Shown: positions 43,307 through 54,633 of the stretch, in pieces | Layout: every line of letters begins with the position of its first letter | Numbering within the stretch: the stretch's first letter is position 1 | Origin: Aegilops tauschii subsp. strangulata | Lineage: Eukaryota; Streptophyta; Magnoliopsida; Poales; Poaceae | Direction: 5' to 3' | Assembly: GCF_002575655.3 (NCBI RefSeq) | Contig: NC_053040.3 | Coordinates: 158,597,148-158,661,147, forward strand | DNA length: 64,000 nt | Notes under the pieces: model-generated | Seen by the model: only the letters and a program-made list of their open reading frames with translations | Told to the model about the DNA's origin: nothing | Databases searched by the model: none | Translations under genes and position numbers: made by a program

Positions 43307-44384
43307 AAATATTACAGAAAAAATCATACTAAATTTTCTGGGCATTTGGAGAACTTTTATTTTCTGGTCATTTTGTTACTGCATGGATAATTCCGAAAAC
43401 AGAAAAATAATAACATTTTTACTTTATAAAATCTAAATAACAAAAAGTAAAAAGTGGGTATAGAAGGTTGTGTTTACTGAATTCATCCATCTCATGCCCG
43501 TCAAAAGGAATCCATTAACAAGGTTGATCAAGTCTTATTAACAAACTTCTTCCGAATGACATGAAACCGAAGAATCCTCGTATAACACTAGGTTACCTCA
43601 ACGGGGATATGCATGTCCCCCAAATAAGAATATCATATTTCTTTTTGACAGTAGGGATTGGGAATTCAAAACCTCCAATAGTAATTGTTGAAAATTTTCC
43701 AATAGAATTGATACTATTCATCCGAGGTTGTTTCTTTGGAAAGTGTACCGTATGCTCATTACCATTAACATGAAAAGTGACATTGCCTTTATTGCAATCA
43801 ATAACAACCCCTGCAGTATTGAAAAAGGGCCTACCAAGGATGATGGACATACTGTCATCCTCGGGTATATCAAGAATAACAAAGTCTGTTAAGATAGTAA
43901 CATTTGCAACTACGACAGGCGCATCCTCACAAATAGATTTATCATCCATTTGCAAAGACATTTCATTAGGTGTAAACTTATTCAAATCAAGTCTACGATA
44001 TAAAGAGAAAGGCATAACACGAACAACGCCCCCAAATCACATAAAGCAGTTTTAACATAGTTTCTTTTAATGGAGCATGGTATAGTTGGTATTCCTGGAC
44101 GATCTCCTAGTTTCTTTGGTATTCCACCTTTAAATGTATAATTAGCAAGCATGGTTGAAATTCCAGCTTCCGGTATCTTCCTTTTATTAGTAACAATATC
44201 TTTCATATACTTAGCATAAGGAGACATTTTCAGAATAACAGTCAAACGCATACGCAAAAATACAGGTCTAAGCATTTCAACAAAGCGCTCAAAATCTTCA
44301 TCATCCTTTTTCTTGGATTGTTTAGGGGGAAAGGGCAAGGGTTTCTGAACCCATGGAACTCTTTATCATATCTTTTATTTTTTT
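43307..44384 (-). mobile_element. non-autonomous Gypsy element, 5' part with protease
   Basis: The part of the Gypsy element right of the MULE. It ends at 44384, where the Tat-like LTR begins (TGTCGGGG at 44385), so gag upstream of the protease has been displaced out of the window by that insertion. About 43310-43560 is the non-coding link between protease and the accessory ORF. Confidence 0.65.
43593..44338 (-). pseudogene. Gypsy gag-end/aspartic protease region, frameshifted
   Basis: The first frame (44338-44020) reads FERFVEMLRPVFLRMRL, NKRKIPEAGISTMLANYTFK and KTALCDLGAL. The second frame (44015-43593) reads SLYRRLDLNKFTP, ILTDFVILDIPEDDSM, IILGRPFFNTAG and FPIPTVKKKYDIL. The active-site loop expected at DLGA-x-VS is destroyed: a small deletion right after DLGA shifts the frame. 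The ILGRP flap-side motif survives. It would have matured Gag; now inactive. Confidence 0.8.
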
Positions 44385-45524
44385 TGTCGGGGTTCAAGAA
44401 CGACACCTATGGGATCACAGGGAGTCCCTACTACCGTTGGCGGGGCGCGGGGTTGTGAAAAGAGCGGGTTTAGAAGATCAACGCGGGGGAATTTTATCCA
44501 GGTTCGGGCCCCAAGCGATGCGTAATACCCTAGTACTGCTTTGGTGTATATATGGGTGTTCTTGAGCTCTTGAACTAGCTGCGGTGCATGCCTAGCCCAA
44601 AAAGTCTGAATCCCTCCTCTGTACGCCTCACACCTCCTTTTATACGTCAAAGAGGTCACCACAGTGGCACACAGGAGGTGGAAAGTCTATACAATGTGCA
44701 AGTTTATCTCCTGACATCATAGGACAAACGCATTTAATGCGCCGCCTATGTGTCCTCTTGCTTTATCGGGGATGGCAAGGAAGCTCGTCTCATCTGTCGC
44801 CGCCTCACCTTGCTTCGACGTGCGTCCAAGCTGACGAGGCATGCAGCGCCATGCTGGCTGGCTGGCTGCTGCGCTGGTGCGGTGGCAGGGTCTTCACGAA
44901 GATCTGCATGCCACCACGCAGGTGCTTGCCTGGTTGGCCTAGAAGCTGCATGCTACCACGTAGGTGCGTGCCTAGTTGGCAGGTTGGCTGCTGCGTCGGA
45001 ACGGCCATTGGGCAACGAAACATTGGTAAGTGCGGGCCTGGTTGTGGCCCCGTAGATGTCCCCGACAAGGGTCTTGCCGGGGCCCCGGCAAGGATTTTGC
45101 CAGGGTCTTATGGGCGTCCCTGGCAAGGGTCTTGCCGGGGCCTTCGTCTTCTCGTTCTCATCTAATCTTGCAGGCCTTCAGTCTTCACAAAGATTTGCAT
45201 GCCACCATGCAGGCGCCTCCCGAGCCTTGGTTCCAATGTTGTCGATGGTGTCGGAACTCTTAGGCTCAAGGGTGGCGGCCTTGCTGGTGTTGGATAATTT
45301 GCTCCGGCAAGGCCCTTGCTGGGGCCACACGGGCCGCCCCGGCAAGGCTCTTGCCGGCGCGAGCTCACCTTGTCCCTTTGCTCTTCGCACCTCTGGCTTT
45401 AGCGCTGCTCTGGTAGTCTTATATCTTGCTTCCTCTGCCCCACCAAGCGTGGCCGCGGGTGTAGCTACAACTGCCCGTGCACAAGTAAAGGGGTACATAA
45501 GGCCCCTACTTTTGTACATCGACA
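44385..45524 (-). repeat. 3' LTR of a Tat-like Gypsy element (1.14 kb)
   Basis: On the minus strand it starts TGTCGATGTACAAAAG at 45524 and ends TTGAACCCCGACA at 44385. The TG...CA ends, the adjoining polypurine tract and the GTGTTCTTGA(A)CCCCGACA ending match Tat-lineage LTRs of grasses as I know them. It is GC-rich with multiple palindromes of CCCCGGCAAGG/CCTTGCCGGGG type at 45056-45140 and 45300-45360. Confidence 0.6.
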
Positions 45525-45537
45525 CGAGCCCCCAGGC
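45525..45537 (-). other. polypurine tract of the Tat-like element
   Basis: Minus strand GCCTGGGGGCTCG directly before the LTR start TGTCGATG. Its presence on this side shows that the LTR at 44385-45524 is the 3' LTR and that the element's body lies to the right. Confidence 0.55.
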
Positions 45538-45704
45538 ATGGGCCACGCATAAGCGCGGAGCGTTGTTGGGCCAGGCCCAGAACGGTGCACGGGCACGCGT
45601 GGCAGAGTCTTGACTGTGGTAATCCCTTCGCCAGTTGCGCTTCCCCGTGATGCGCATTGTGTGCGTGACGTGGGGGTCGTGCGTGGGGTGGTTGCTGCAC
45701 GCTT
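45538..45704. other. Tat-like element, spacer before nested insertion
   Basis: GC-rich, no ORF of note. It continues at 52404-52614 once the Sabrina-type element is removed, together forming the leader of the antisense ORF. Confidence 0.4.
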
Positions 45705-45709
45705 GCGTC
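45705..45709. repeat. target-site duplication GCGTC, left copy
   Basis: Exact match to 52399-52403 on the other side of the element. Confidence 0.9.
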
Positions 45710-47198
45710 TGATACGTCTCCAACATATCTATAATTTTTTATTGCTCCATGCTATTATATATTCTGTTTTGGATATTTAATAGGCTTATTTATACACTTT
45801 TATATTATTTTTGGGACTAACCTATTAACCCAAGGCCTAGTGCAAATTGCTGTTTTTTGCCTATTTCAGTGTTTCACAGAAAAGGAATATCAAACGGAGT
45901 CCAAACGGAATGAAACCTTCGGGAGCGTGATTTTTGGAACAAACGTGATCCAGAGGACTTGGAGTGGACGTCAAGAAACAACCAAGGAGGCCACGAGGCA
46001 GGGGGGCGCGCCTACCCCCTGGGCGCACCCTCCACCCTCATGGGCCCCTTGTGGCTCCACCGACCTACTTCTTCCTCCTATATATACCTACGTACCCCGA
46101 AACCATCAAGGAGCACCACGAAACCCTATTTCCACCGCCGCAACCTTCTGTACCCATGAGATCCCATCTTGGGGCCTTTTCCGGCGCTCTGCCGGAGGGG
46201 GAATCGATCATGGAGGGCTTCTACATCAACACCATAGCCACTCCGATGATGTGTGAGTAGTTTACCACAGACCTTCGGGTCCATAGTTATTAGCTAGATG
46301 GCATCTTCTCTCTCTTTGGATCTCAATACAAAGTTCTCTTCGATCTTCTTGGAGATCTATTTGATGTAACTCTTTTTGCGGTGTGTTTGTTAAGATCCGA
46401 TGAATTGTGGGTTTATGATCAAGATTATCTATGAACAATATTTGAATCTTCTCTGAATTCTTTTATGTATGATTGCTTATGCTTTGGGTTCAATCATGCG
46501 GTGCTCGATCCCAGTGACAATAGGGGAAACGACACGTATTGTATTGTTGCCATCAAGGATAAAAAGATGGGATTTATATCATATTGCTTGAGTTTATCCC
46601 TCTACATCATGTCATCTTACCTAATGCGTTACTCTGTTCTTATGAACTTAATACTCTAGATGCATGTTGGATAGCGGTCGATGTGTGCAGTAATAGTAGT
46701 CGATGCAGGCAGGAGTTGGTCTACTTGTTGCGGACGTGATGCCTATATACATGATCATGCCTAGATATTATCATAATTATTCACTTTTCTATCAATTGCT
46801 TGACAGTAATTTGTTCACCCACCGTAATACTTATGCTATCTTGAGAGAAGCCACTAGTGAAACCTATGGCCCCTAGGTCTATCTTCCATCATATGAGTTT
46901 CCAATCTATTTTACTTTGCAATTTTTACTTTTAATCTTTATCATAAATATACCAATAATATTATCTTATCATCTCTATCAGATCTCACTTTTGCAAGTGG
47001 TCGTGAAGGGATTGACAAGCCCTTTATCGCGTTGGTTGCAAGGTTCTTATTTGTTTGTGTAGGTACGAGGGACTTGCGTGTGGCCTCCTACTGGATTGAT
47101 ATCTTGGTTCTCAAAAACTGAGGGAAATACTTACGCTACTTTGCTGCATCACCCTTTCCTCTTCAAGGGAAAAACCAATGCATGCTCAAGAGGTAGCA
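45710..47198 (+). repeat. 5' LTR (1.49 kb)
   Basis: TGATACGTCTCC...GAGGTAGCA. It lacks about 76 bp found in the 3' LTR (near 51601-51680), a deletion after insertion. TATA box TATATATA at 46079-46086. Confidence 0.9.
46079..46086 (+). promoter_or_regulatory. LTR TATA box (copy in 3' LTR at 51206-51213)
   Basis: TCCTATATATACCTACG in both LTRs at the same offset, followed by a leader rich in CCACGAAACCC. A strong plant TATA box. Confidence 0.65.
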
Positions 47199-47209
47199 AG
47201 AAGGATTTC

Positions 47210-47227
47210 TGACGCCGTTGCCGGGGA
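47210..47227 (+). other. primer binding site, with a second copy at about 47279
   Basis: TGACGCCGTTGCCGGGGA, one base off the usual TGGCGCCGTTGCCGGGGA, 11 bp after the LTR. A better match (GGCGCCGTTGCCGGGGAG) lies ~70 bp downstream. Duplicated sites of this kind are common in the group. Confidence 0.7.
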
Positions 47228-47456
47228 GGCTTTCACCAAGTCAAGTAAAGGTTTGACTCTCGCCAACGTGCGATTTTTGGCGCCGTTGCCGGGGAGTCTA
47301 CGCACAAGTCAAGACATACCAAGTACCCATCACAAACTCTTATCCCTCGCATTACATTATTTGCCATTTTCCTCTTGTTTCCCCTCCCCCACTTCACCCT
47401 TGCCGTTTTATTTGCCCTCTCTTTCCGTTCGCCTCTTTTTCACTTGCTTCGTCGTT

Positions 47457-48002
47457 ATGACCAGTCCTTTATCTGCTCCTTCGTCTCCTGAGTTTGAAGT
47501 TCTTCACTTCAAACAAAGGAAAGGAGAAAAATTAAAAGATGCTTGGTATAGGATGATGGAATCATATCGTAATTGCACCTTAGAGGTGAGTTTTAGAATT
47601 TTGCTTCGCAACTTTTATGTTGGACTGAATATGTCCCATAGATAACTCTTGGATTGTGTTGCCAAAGGAAATTTTATTGAAATTGATCCCAGTATTGCGC
47701 ATGAAATCATAGAGGGGGTAGTGGGAACACTACCTCAACAAAAGGGGCCACAACATACCCAGGAAGAGACACAAGTTTTTGAAAAGATTTGCGAAGTAAC
47801 TAAGATTTTACAAAAGTTTGTTGAACCTCTTAAGAGTGTTAGCGGAAATCTTCACCGCATGAACATGTTGATTACCCTTTGCAATAAGCGGTTGGATTCT
47901 TTAGATCTAAAAATTTCTGAATATGATGGGAAACGTAAAGAACCTCGCGGATTCGAGCATGACTCCGCTAAAAAATTAAAAGCCAAAGATGGCAATACCT
48001 AG
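47457..48002 (+). pseudogene. short gag-like ORF with a premature stop
   Basis: ATG at 47457 (MTSPLSAPSSPEFEVLHF). It reads through KGEKLKDAWYRMMESYRNC and LLRNFYVGLNM to a TAA at 47643-47645, then continues in the same frame (LLDCVAKGNFIEIDPSIAHE; RMNMLITLCNKRLDSLDLKI) to a TAG at 48000-48002. This is the retrotransposon Gag-type domain of the family, about 180 codons in all and without a zinc knuckle. One nonsense change inactivates it. Confidence 0.75.
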
Positions 48003-50818
48003 ATCTATCCTTGCCTTTATGCCTTGCTAGGGGCGTTAAAACGATAGCGCTTGTTGGGAGGCAACCCAATTTTATTTTAGTTTCTTGCTTTTTGGTTCTG
48101 TTTAGGAATAAATAATCCATCTAGCTTCTGGTTAGATGTGTTTTTGTGTTTTATTTTAGTGTTTGTGCCAAGTAGAACCTTTGGGAAGACTTGGGTGAAG
48201 TGTTTTTGATCTTGCTGTAAAAAACAGAAACTTTAGCGCTCACGAGATTAGTTACAACTTTTTACTGGAGAGTGCTATTTAGTTGATTATTTTTGCAGAT
48301 GATTATTAGATAAATTCCTCACGTCCAGAAATTTATTTTAGAATTTTTGGAGTTCCAGAAGTTTGCGTTAGATACAGATTACTACAGACTGTTCTGTTTT
48401 TGACAGATTCTGTTTTTCGTGTGTTGTTTGCTTATTTTGATGAATCTATGGCTAGTATCGGAGGTTATGAACCATAGAAAAGTTGGAATACAGTAGGTTT
48501 AACACCAATATAAATAAAGAATGATTTCATTACAGTACTTTGAAGTGGTGTTTTGTTTTCTTTCGCTAGCGGAGCTTACGAGATTTTCTGTTAAGTTTTG
48601 TGTTGTGAAGTTTTCAAGTTTTGGGTAAAGATTTGATGGATTATGGAACAAGGAGTGGAAAGAGCCTAAGCTTGGGGATGCCCAAGGCACCCCAAGGTAA
48701 AATCTAAGGACAACCCAAAAGCCTAAGTTTGGGGATGCCCCGGAAGGCATCCCCTCTTTTGTCTTCGTCCATCGGTAACTTTACTTGGAGCTATATTTTT
48801 ATTCACCACATGATATGTGTTTTGCTTGGAGCGTCTTGTATGATTTGAGTCTTTGATTTTTAGTTCACCACAATCATCCTTGCTGTACACACCTTTTGAG
48901 AGTGAGACACATTATTTGGAATTTATTAGAATACTCTATGTGATTCACTTATATCTTTTGAGTTAGACAATTTTGCTCTAGTGCTTCACTTATATCTTTT
49001 AGAGCACGGTGGTGGTTTTATTTTATAGAAATTATTGATCTCTCATGCTTCACTTATATTATTTTGAGAGTCCTTTAGAACAGCATGGTAATTTGCTTTG
49101 GTAATAAAATTAGTCCTAATATGATAGGCATCCAAGATAAAAACTTTAAAGTGCATTGAATACTAAGAGAAGTTTGATACTTGATAGTTGTTTTGAGATA
49201 TAAAGGTGGTAATATTAAAGTTGTGCTAGTTGAGTAGTTGTGAATTTGAGAAATACTTGTGTTGAAGTTTTCAAGTCCCGTAGCATGCACGTATGGTAAA
49301 CGTTGTGTGACAAATTTGAAACATGAGGTGTTCTTTGATTGTCGTTTATGAGTGGCGGTCGGGGACGAGCGATGGTCTTTTCCTGCCAATCTATCCCCCT
49401 AGGAGCATGCGCGTAGTGCTTGTTTTTTGATGACTTGTAGATTTTTGCAATAAGTATGTGAGTTCTTTTTGACTAATGTTGAGTCCATGGATTATACGCA
49501 CTCTCAACCTTCCATCATTGTTAGCCTCTTCGGTACCGTGCATTGCCCTTTCTCACCTTGAGAGTTGATGCAAACTTCGCCGGTGCATTCAAACCCCGTG
49601 ATACGATACGCTCTATCACACATAAACCTCCTTATATCTTCCTCAAAACAGCCACCATACCTACCTATTATAGAATTTCCATAGCCATTCCGAGATATAT
49701 TGCCATGCAACTTTCCACCGTCCCGTTTATTATGACACGCTTCATTGTCGTATTACCTTGCATGATCATGTTGTTGACATCGTATTTGTGGCAAAGCCAC
49801 CATGCATATTATTTCATACATGTCACTCTTGATTCATTGCCCATCCCGGTGCACCGCCGGAGGCATTCATATAGAGTCATATTTTCTTCTAAGTATCGAG
49901 TTGTAATCATTGAGTTGTAAATAAATAGAAGTGTGATGATCATCATTAATAGAGCATTGTCCCAAATAAAAAAATAAAAAGGGGAGAAATGCCAAATAAA
50001 AAAAGGAAGGCCCAAAAAATAAAAAATAAAAAAGTGAAATAAAAAGGGACAATGCTACTATCCTTTTTCCACACTTGTGCTTCAAAGTAGCACCATGATC
50101 TTTATGATAGAGAGTCTCTTGTGTTGTCACTTTCATATACTAGTGGACTTTTTCATTATAGAACTTGACTTGTATATTCCAACAATGGGCTTCCTCAAAT
50201 GCCCTAGGTCTTCGTGAGCAAGCAAGTTGGACGCACACCCACTTAGTTTTTCTTTTGTTGAGCTTTCATACATTTATAGCTCTAGTGCATCCATTGCATG
50301 GCAATCCCTACTCCTTGCATTGATATCAATTGATGGGCATCTCCCTAGCTCGTTGATTAGCCACGTCAATGTGAGACTTTCCCCTTTTTGTCTTCTCCAC
50401 ACAACCCGCATCATCATATTCTATTCCACCCATAGTGCTATATCCATGGCTCACGCTCATGTATTGCGTGAAAGTTGAAAAAGTTTGAGATTACTAAAGT
50501 ATGAAACAATTGCTTGGCTTGTCATCGGGGTTGTGCAAGATGAGAGCATCTTGTGTGACGAAAATGAAGCATGGACAAACTATATGATTTTGTAGGGATG
50601 AGCTTTCTTTGGCTACGTTATTTTGAGAAGACATAACTCCTTTGTTAGTATGCTTGAAGTATTATTATTTTTATGTCAACACTAAACTTTTATCTTGAAT
50701 CTTTCAGATCTGAACATTCATGACACAATAAAGAAAATTACATTGAAGAATATGCTAAGTAGCATTCCACATCAAAAATTTGGTTTTTATCATTTACCTA
50801 CTCGAGGACGAGCAGGAA
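48003..50818 (+). other. non-coding interior of the Sabrina/WHAM-type element
   Basis: No conserved ORF. AT-rich, with polypurine-like TAAGCTTGGGGATGCC and TAAGTTTGGGGATGCC at about 48667 and 48722 that echo the true tract at 50819, and an A-rich stretch at 49965-50050. Confidence 0.6.
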
Positions 50819-50835
50819 TTAAGCTTGGGGATGCT
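50819..50835 (+). other. polypurine tract
   Basis: TTAAGCTTGGGGATGCT abuts the 3' LTR start TGATACG at 50836. Confidence 0.75.
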
Positions 50836-52398
50836 TGATACGTCTCCAATGTATCTATAATTTTTTATTGCTCCATGCTATTATATATTCTATTTTGGAT
50901 GTTTAATGGGCTTATTTATACACTTTTATATTATTTTTGGGAATAACCTATTAACCCAAGGCCCAGTGCAAATTGTTGTTTTTTGCCTATTTTAGTGTTT
51001 CGCAGAAAAGGAATATCAAAAGGAGTCCAAACGGAATGAAACCTTCGAGAGCGTGATTTTTGGAACAAACGTGATCCAGAGGACTTGTAGTGGACATCAA
51101 GAAACAACCGAGGAGGCCACGAGGTAGGGGGGTGCGCCTACCCCCCTGGGCGCGCCCTCCACCCTCATGGGCCCCTCATGGCTCCACCGACCTACTTCTT
51201 CCTCCTATATATACCTACGTACCCCGAACCATCAAGGAGCACCACGAAACCCTATTTCCACCGCCGCAACCTTCTGTACCCGTGAGATCCCAACATGGGG
51301 CCTTTTCCGGCGCTCTGCCGGAGAGGGAATCGATCATGGAGGGCTTCTACATCAACACCATAGCCTCTCCGATGATGTGTGAGTAGTTTACCACAGACCT
51401 TCGGGTCCATAGTTATTAGCTAGATGGCTTCTTATCTCTCTTTGGATCTCAATACAAAGTTCTCCTCGATCTTCTTGGAGATCTATTTGATGTAACTCTT
51501 GTTGCGGTGTGTTTGTTGAGATCCAATGAATTGTGGGTTGATGATCAAGATTATCTATGAACAATATTTGAATCTTCTCTGAATTCTTTTATGTATGATT
51601 GGTTATCTTTGCAAGTCTCTTCGAATTATCAGTTTGGTTTGGCCTACTAGATTGATCTTTCTTGCAATGGGAGAAGTGCTTAGCTTTGGGTTCAATCATG
51701 CGGTGCTCGATCCCAGTGACAGTAGGGGAAACGACACGTATTGTATTGTTGCCATCGAGGATAAAAAGATGGGGTTTATATCATATTGCTTGAGTTTATC
51801 CCTCTATATCATGTCATCTTACCTAATGCGTTACTCTGTTCTTAAGAACTTAATACTCTAGATGCATGTAGATAGCGGTCGATGTGTGGAGTAATAGTAG
51901 TAGATGCAGGCAGGAGTCGGTCTACTTGTTGCGGACGTGATGCCTATATACATGATCATGCCTGGATATTCTCATAATTATGCACTTTTCTATCAATTGC
52001 TAGACAGTAATTTGTTCACCCACCGTAATACTTATGCTATCTTGAGAGAAGCCACTAGTGAAACCTATGGCCCCGGGTCTATCTTCCATCATATAAGTTT
52101 CCAATATATTTTACTTTGCAATCTTTACTTTTAATCTTTATCATAAAAATACCAAAAATATTATCTTATCATCTCTATTAGATCTCACTTTTGCAAGTGG
52201 CTGTGAAGGGATTGACAACCCCTTTATCGCGTTGGTTGCAAGGTTCTTATTTGTTTGTGTAGGTATGAGGGACTTGCGTGTGGCCTCCTACTGGATTGAT
52301 ACCTTGGTTCTCAAAAACTGAGGGAAATACTTATGCTAATTGTCTGCATCACCCTTTCCTCTTCAAGCAAAAAACCAACGCATGCTCAAGAGGTAGCA
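50836..52398 (+). repeat. 3' LTR (1.56 kb)
   Basis: TGATACGTCTCC...GAGGTAGCA, collinear with 45710-47198 and complete. Confidence 0.9.
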
Positions 52399-52403
52399 GC
52401 GTC
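52399..52403. repeat. target-site duplication GCGTC, right copy
   Basis: Matches 45705-45709. Confidence 0.9.
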
Positions 52404-52614
52404 ATGTCGTGGTAAATGGTAAAGAGGCAGCCCATGTTTCCCCATAAAAAAAGGGAAAACCGCAGGGGCGCTACTCATTTACCCTCTGTGCCTTTTTCAA
52501 TCTGGGAACCGCCGTTCCCCTCTCCTTCTTCCTCAAGCGCAAGTCGAAGCTCTTGCCTCTGCTTGTCGCCGCCCCCCCCCATTGCCCTTGATCCCTCATC
52601 CCCTCTTAGCCTCC
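52404..52614 (+). promoter_or_regulatory. leader of the antisense ORF
   Basis: A short AT-rich stretch, then a pyrimidine-rich leader (CTCTCCTTCTTCCTC) up to the ATG at 52615. No clear TATA box. The promoter may have been in the part now separated by the nested element. Confidence 0.35.
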
Positions 52615-54628
52615 ATGGCGCCCAAGACAGGCAAGGGCAAGGGAGCATCCAAGGACGCCATGGAGAAGGAGACACCGGAGAGCGAGTTGGTGGTGCTTCG
52701 GATGCAGCGCACCTTCTTCCCCTCGACAGTCGACGTGCTCACCCTCAAGGACATGTTCAAGCCCATGTGGGGAAGGGAGACGTCGGGGCATCCCGCCACA
52801 CGCGTCATCCCCACCTCCTGCGCCAAGGCCAGTCCAAAACGGTACCCCTTCTTCGTTGATTACTTCTCCTGCAGGCTCTACCCCCTTTCTCTGATTTCTT
52901 CAATGACATCATGCACACCTACGGCTTCCACCTTCTGGATTTCACGCCGAACACCGTGGTGTGCATGGCTTTCTTCGCCCACCTCTGCGAGGGCTTTGCC
53001 GGAGTGCATCCCAACACGACTCTCTTCCGGCATTACTTCTATCCTCGCATCCAGCCAGGGGGCGCCGTCTCTGGGTGCATCACCTGGATCCCGAGGTCCC
53101 AGGAGAGGGGTACGTACCCGGAGGGTGCACAGAAGGAGAGGTGGGAAGAGTGGCGGGGCCGGTGGTGCTGGATTGAGGAGGCAGATCCGCAGGAGTTCTG
53201 CTGGGTCCGTCAGAAACCGCCGGTCCGCAGCAAGGACTGGAGCGACGTCGACACCGACGACAAGAAGCTCACGGTCGCCACCACCAGGATCCACCGCCTC
53301 AACTTGGCCGGGCTCACTCTTGAGATGATTTGGGCGGACTTCATCCGCCGCCGGATCGCCCCACTGCACAACAAGGGGAGGCCGGCCTGGGACTTTAGGA
53401 ACGCGGCTAGCGTCATGAGGCTCCTCCCTGGCCTGAAACACAACTTCACGGTGCTGCAGCACACCCACCTCTGCCAGAGGCTTTTTTAGCTTAAGGTGGA
53501 CAAAGCCGGCGAGGTCGAGAGGACCGGCAAGGCCGAGAAGTCCGGCAAGGCCGGCGGGTCTCTGTTTGGGTTGCCAGCAGGAGTGGTCCCATTAAGCAAC
53601 AACTCTCGCCAGACCTCCATCATCGCCATGATGCCGGACTTCAACGCGCATGGCCTTGATCTGACCTGGGCCGAGCCGGAGGCGGAGTGGGTGTAGGCAT
53701 TCTTCGGCAACCTGTCACAGAAGTATATTCGTGATGAGCCACTGCTCGTCCGCGACACCACTCGGGAAGAGTTGGCGTACATCGCCGCAAGGGCGGAAGA
53801 GGCAGCACTCGCCAAGGAGGCCGGCAGCATCGGCACCATGGAGGACGAGGCTGACGCGGCCGCAGAGGAGAAAGAGCTCACCAAATGGGCGGAGTCTGCC
53901 GGGGAAGCTAGCGGCGCCGGGGCCCCCTTGTCGAAGATGCGGCCGAGGAGTTGGCCGAAGAGGAGACTGAGGCGGATGACCCCCCTGCCTCGGGGAGAAA
54001 ACGTGTTCTGCGGCGGGCTAGCTCCGGCGAGCCGGTCCGGCCCGGCAGGACCACGCAGCGACAACAGGCCCAGGCCAGCCCGGGCGCCAGACGAGGGCCG
54101 CGGTAACGAAGAAGATGGTAGCGGCCGCCTCCTCTTCCTCGTCTAAGCGGCACAGGACCCCATCCCCTTCTCCTCCCCCTTCGGACAGCGACCCGGAGGC
54201 CGATTTCGACCTCGGGTCCTTCAGCCCGAAGAGGAAGAGGAGACGAGAGGAGGTGGAGGAGCAAGCACCTCGCCCTTCATTATCTTTAACCTTCAGCTTG
54301 TGCTATGTTTCCTGACATGATCTCATCTTTGCAGGGACACGGAGACGCTGGCCCAGAGGGCGGCAAAGAGGGCCAAGGCTTCGATGGGCGACAAGCCTTC
54401 AGCGAGCACTCCGCGCACGCCGACTGTGGTGGAGATCAGCCCGGACTCCAGCCCTCGACGCAGCCCCCGCTTCAGCCCCCAGCGTTCAATACTCACTCCT
54501 CATCGGCGGGTGCCGGGGCAGGGATTTTTGGTGCTGACCTTGCCGGGTTTTGCAGGAGGAGAGCGGCAGCAGGAGGAGCCACTAAGGACCGCCCCCGACA
54601 TGCCACCCCCATCGACCACGCCGCCCGG

Positions 54629-54633
54629 AGGGG
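54629..54633. repeat. target-site duplication AGGGG, left copy
   Basis: Matches 56157-56161 exactly. Confidence 0.9.

Larger units (their letters stand above)
45710..52398 (+). mobile_element. Sabrina/WHAM-type Gypsy retrotransposon, non-autonomous
   Basis: Complete 6.7-kb insertion: 5' LTR, primer site, damaged gag-like ORF, long non-coding region, polypurine tract and 3' LTR, flanked by GCGTC. The LTR start TGATACGTCTCCAAC and the primer site GCCGTTGCCGGGGAG are hallmarks of a very abundant wheat group; the exact family name is uncertain. No protease, reverse transcriptase or integrase is present. Confidence 0.85.
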
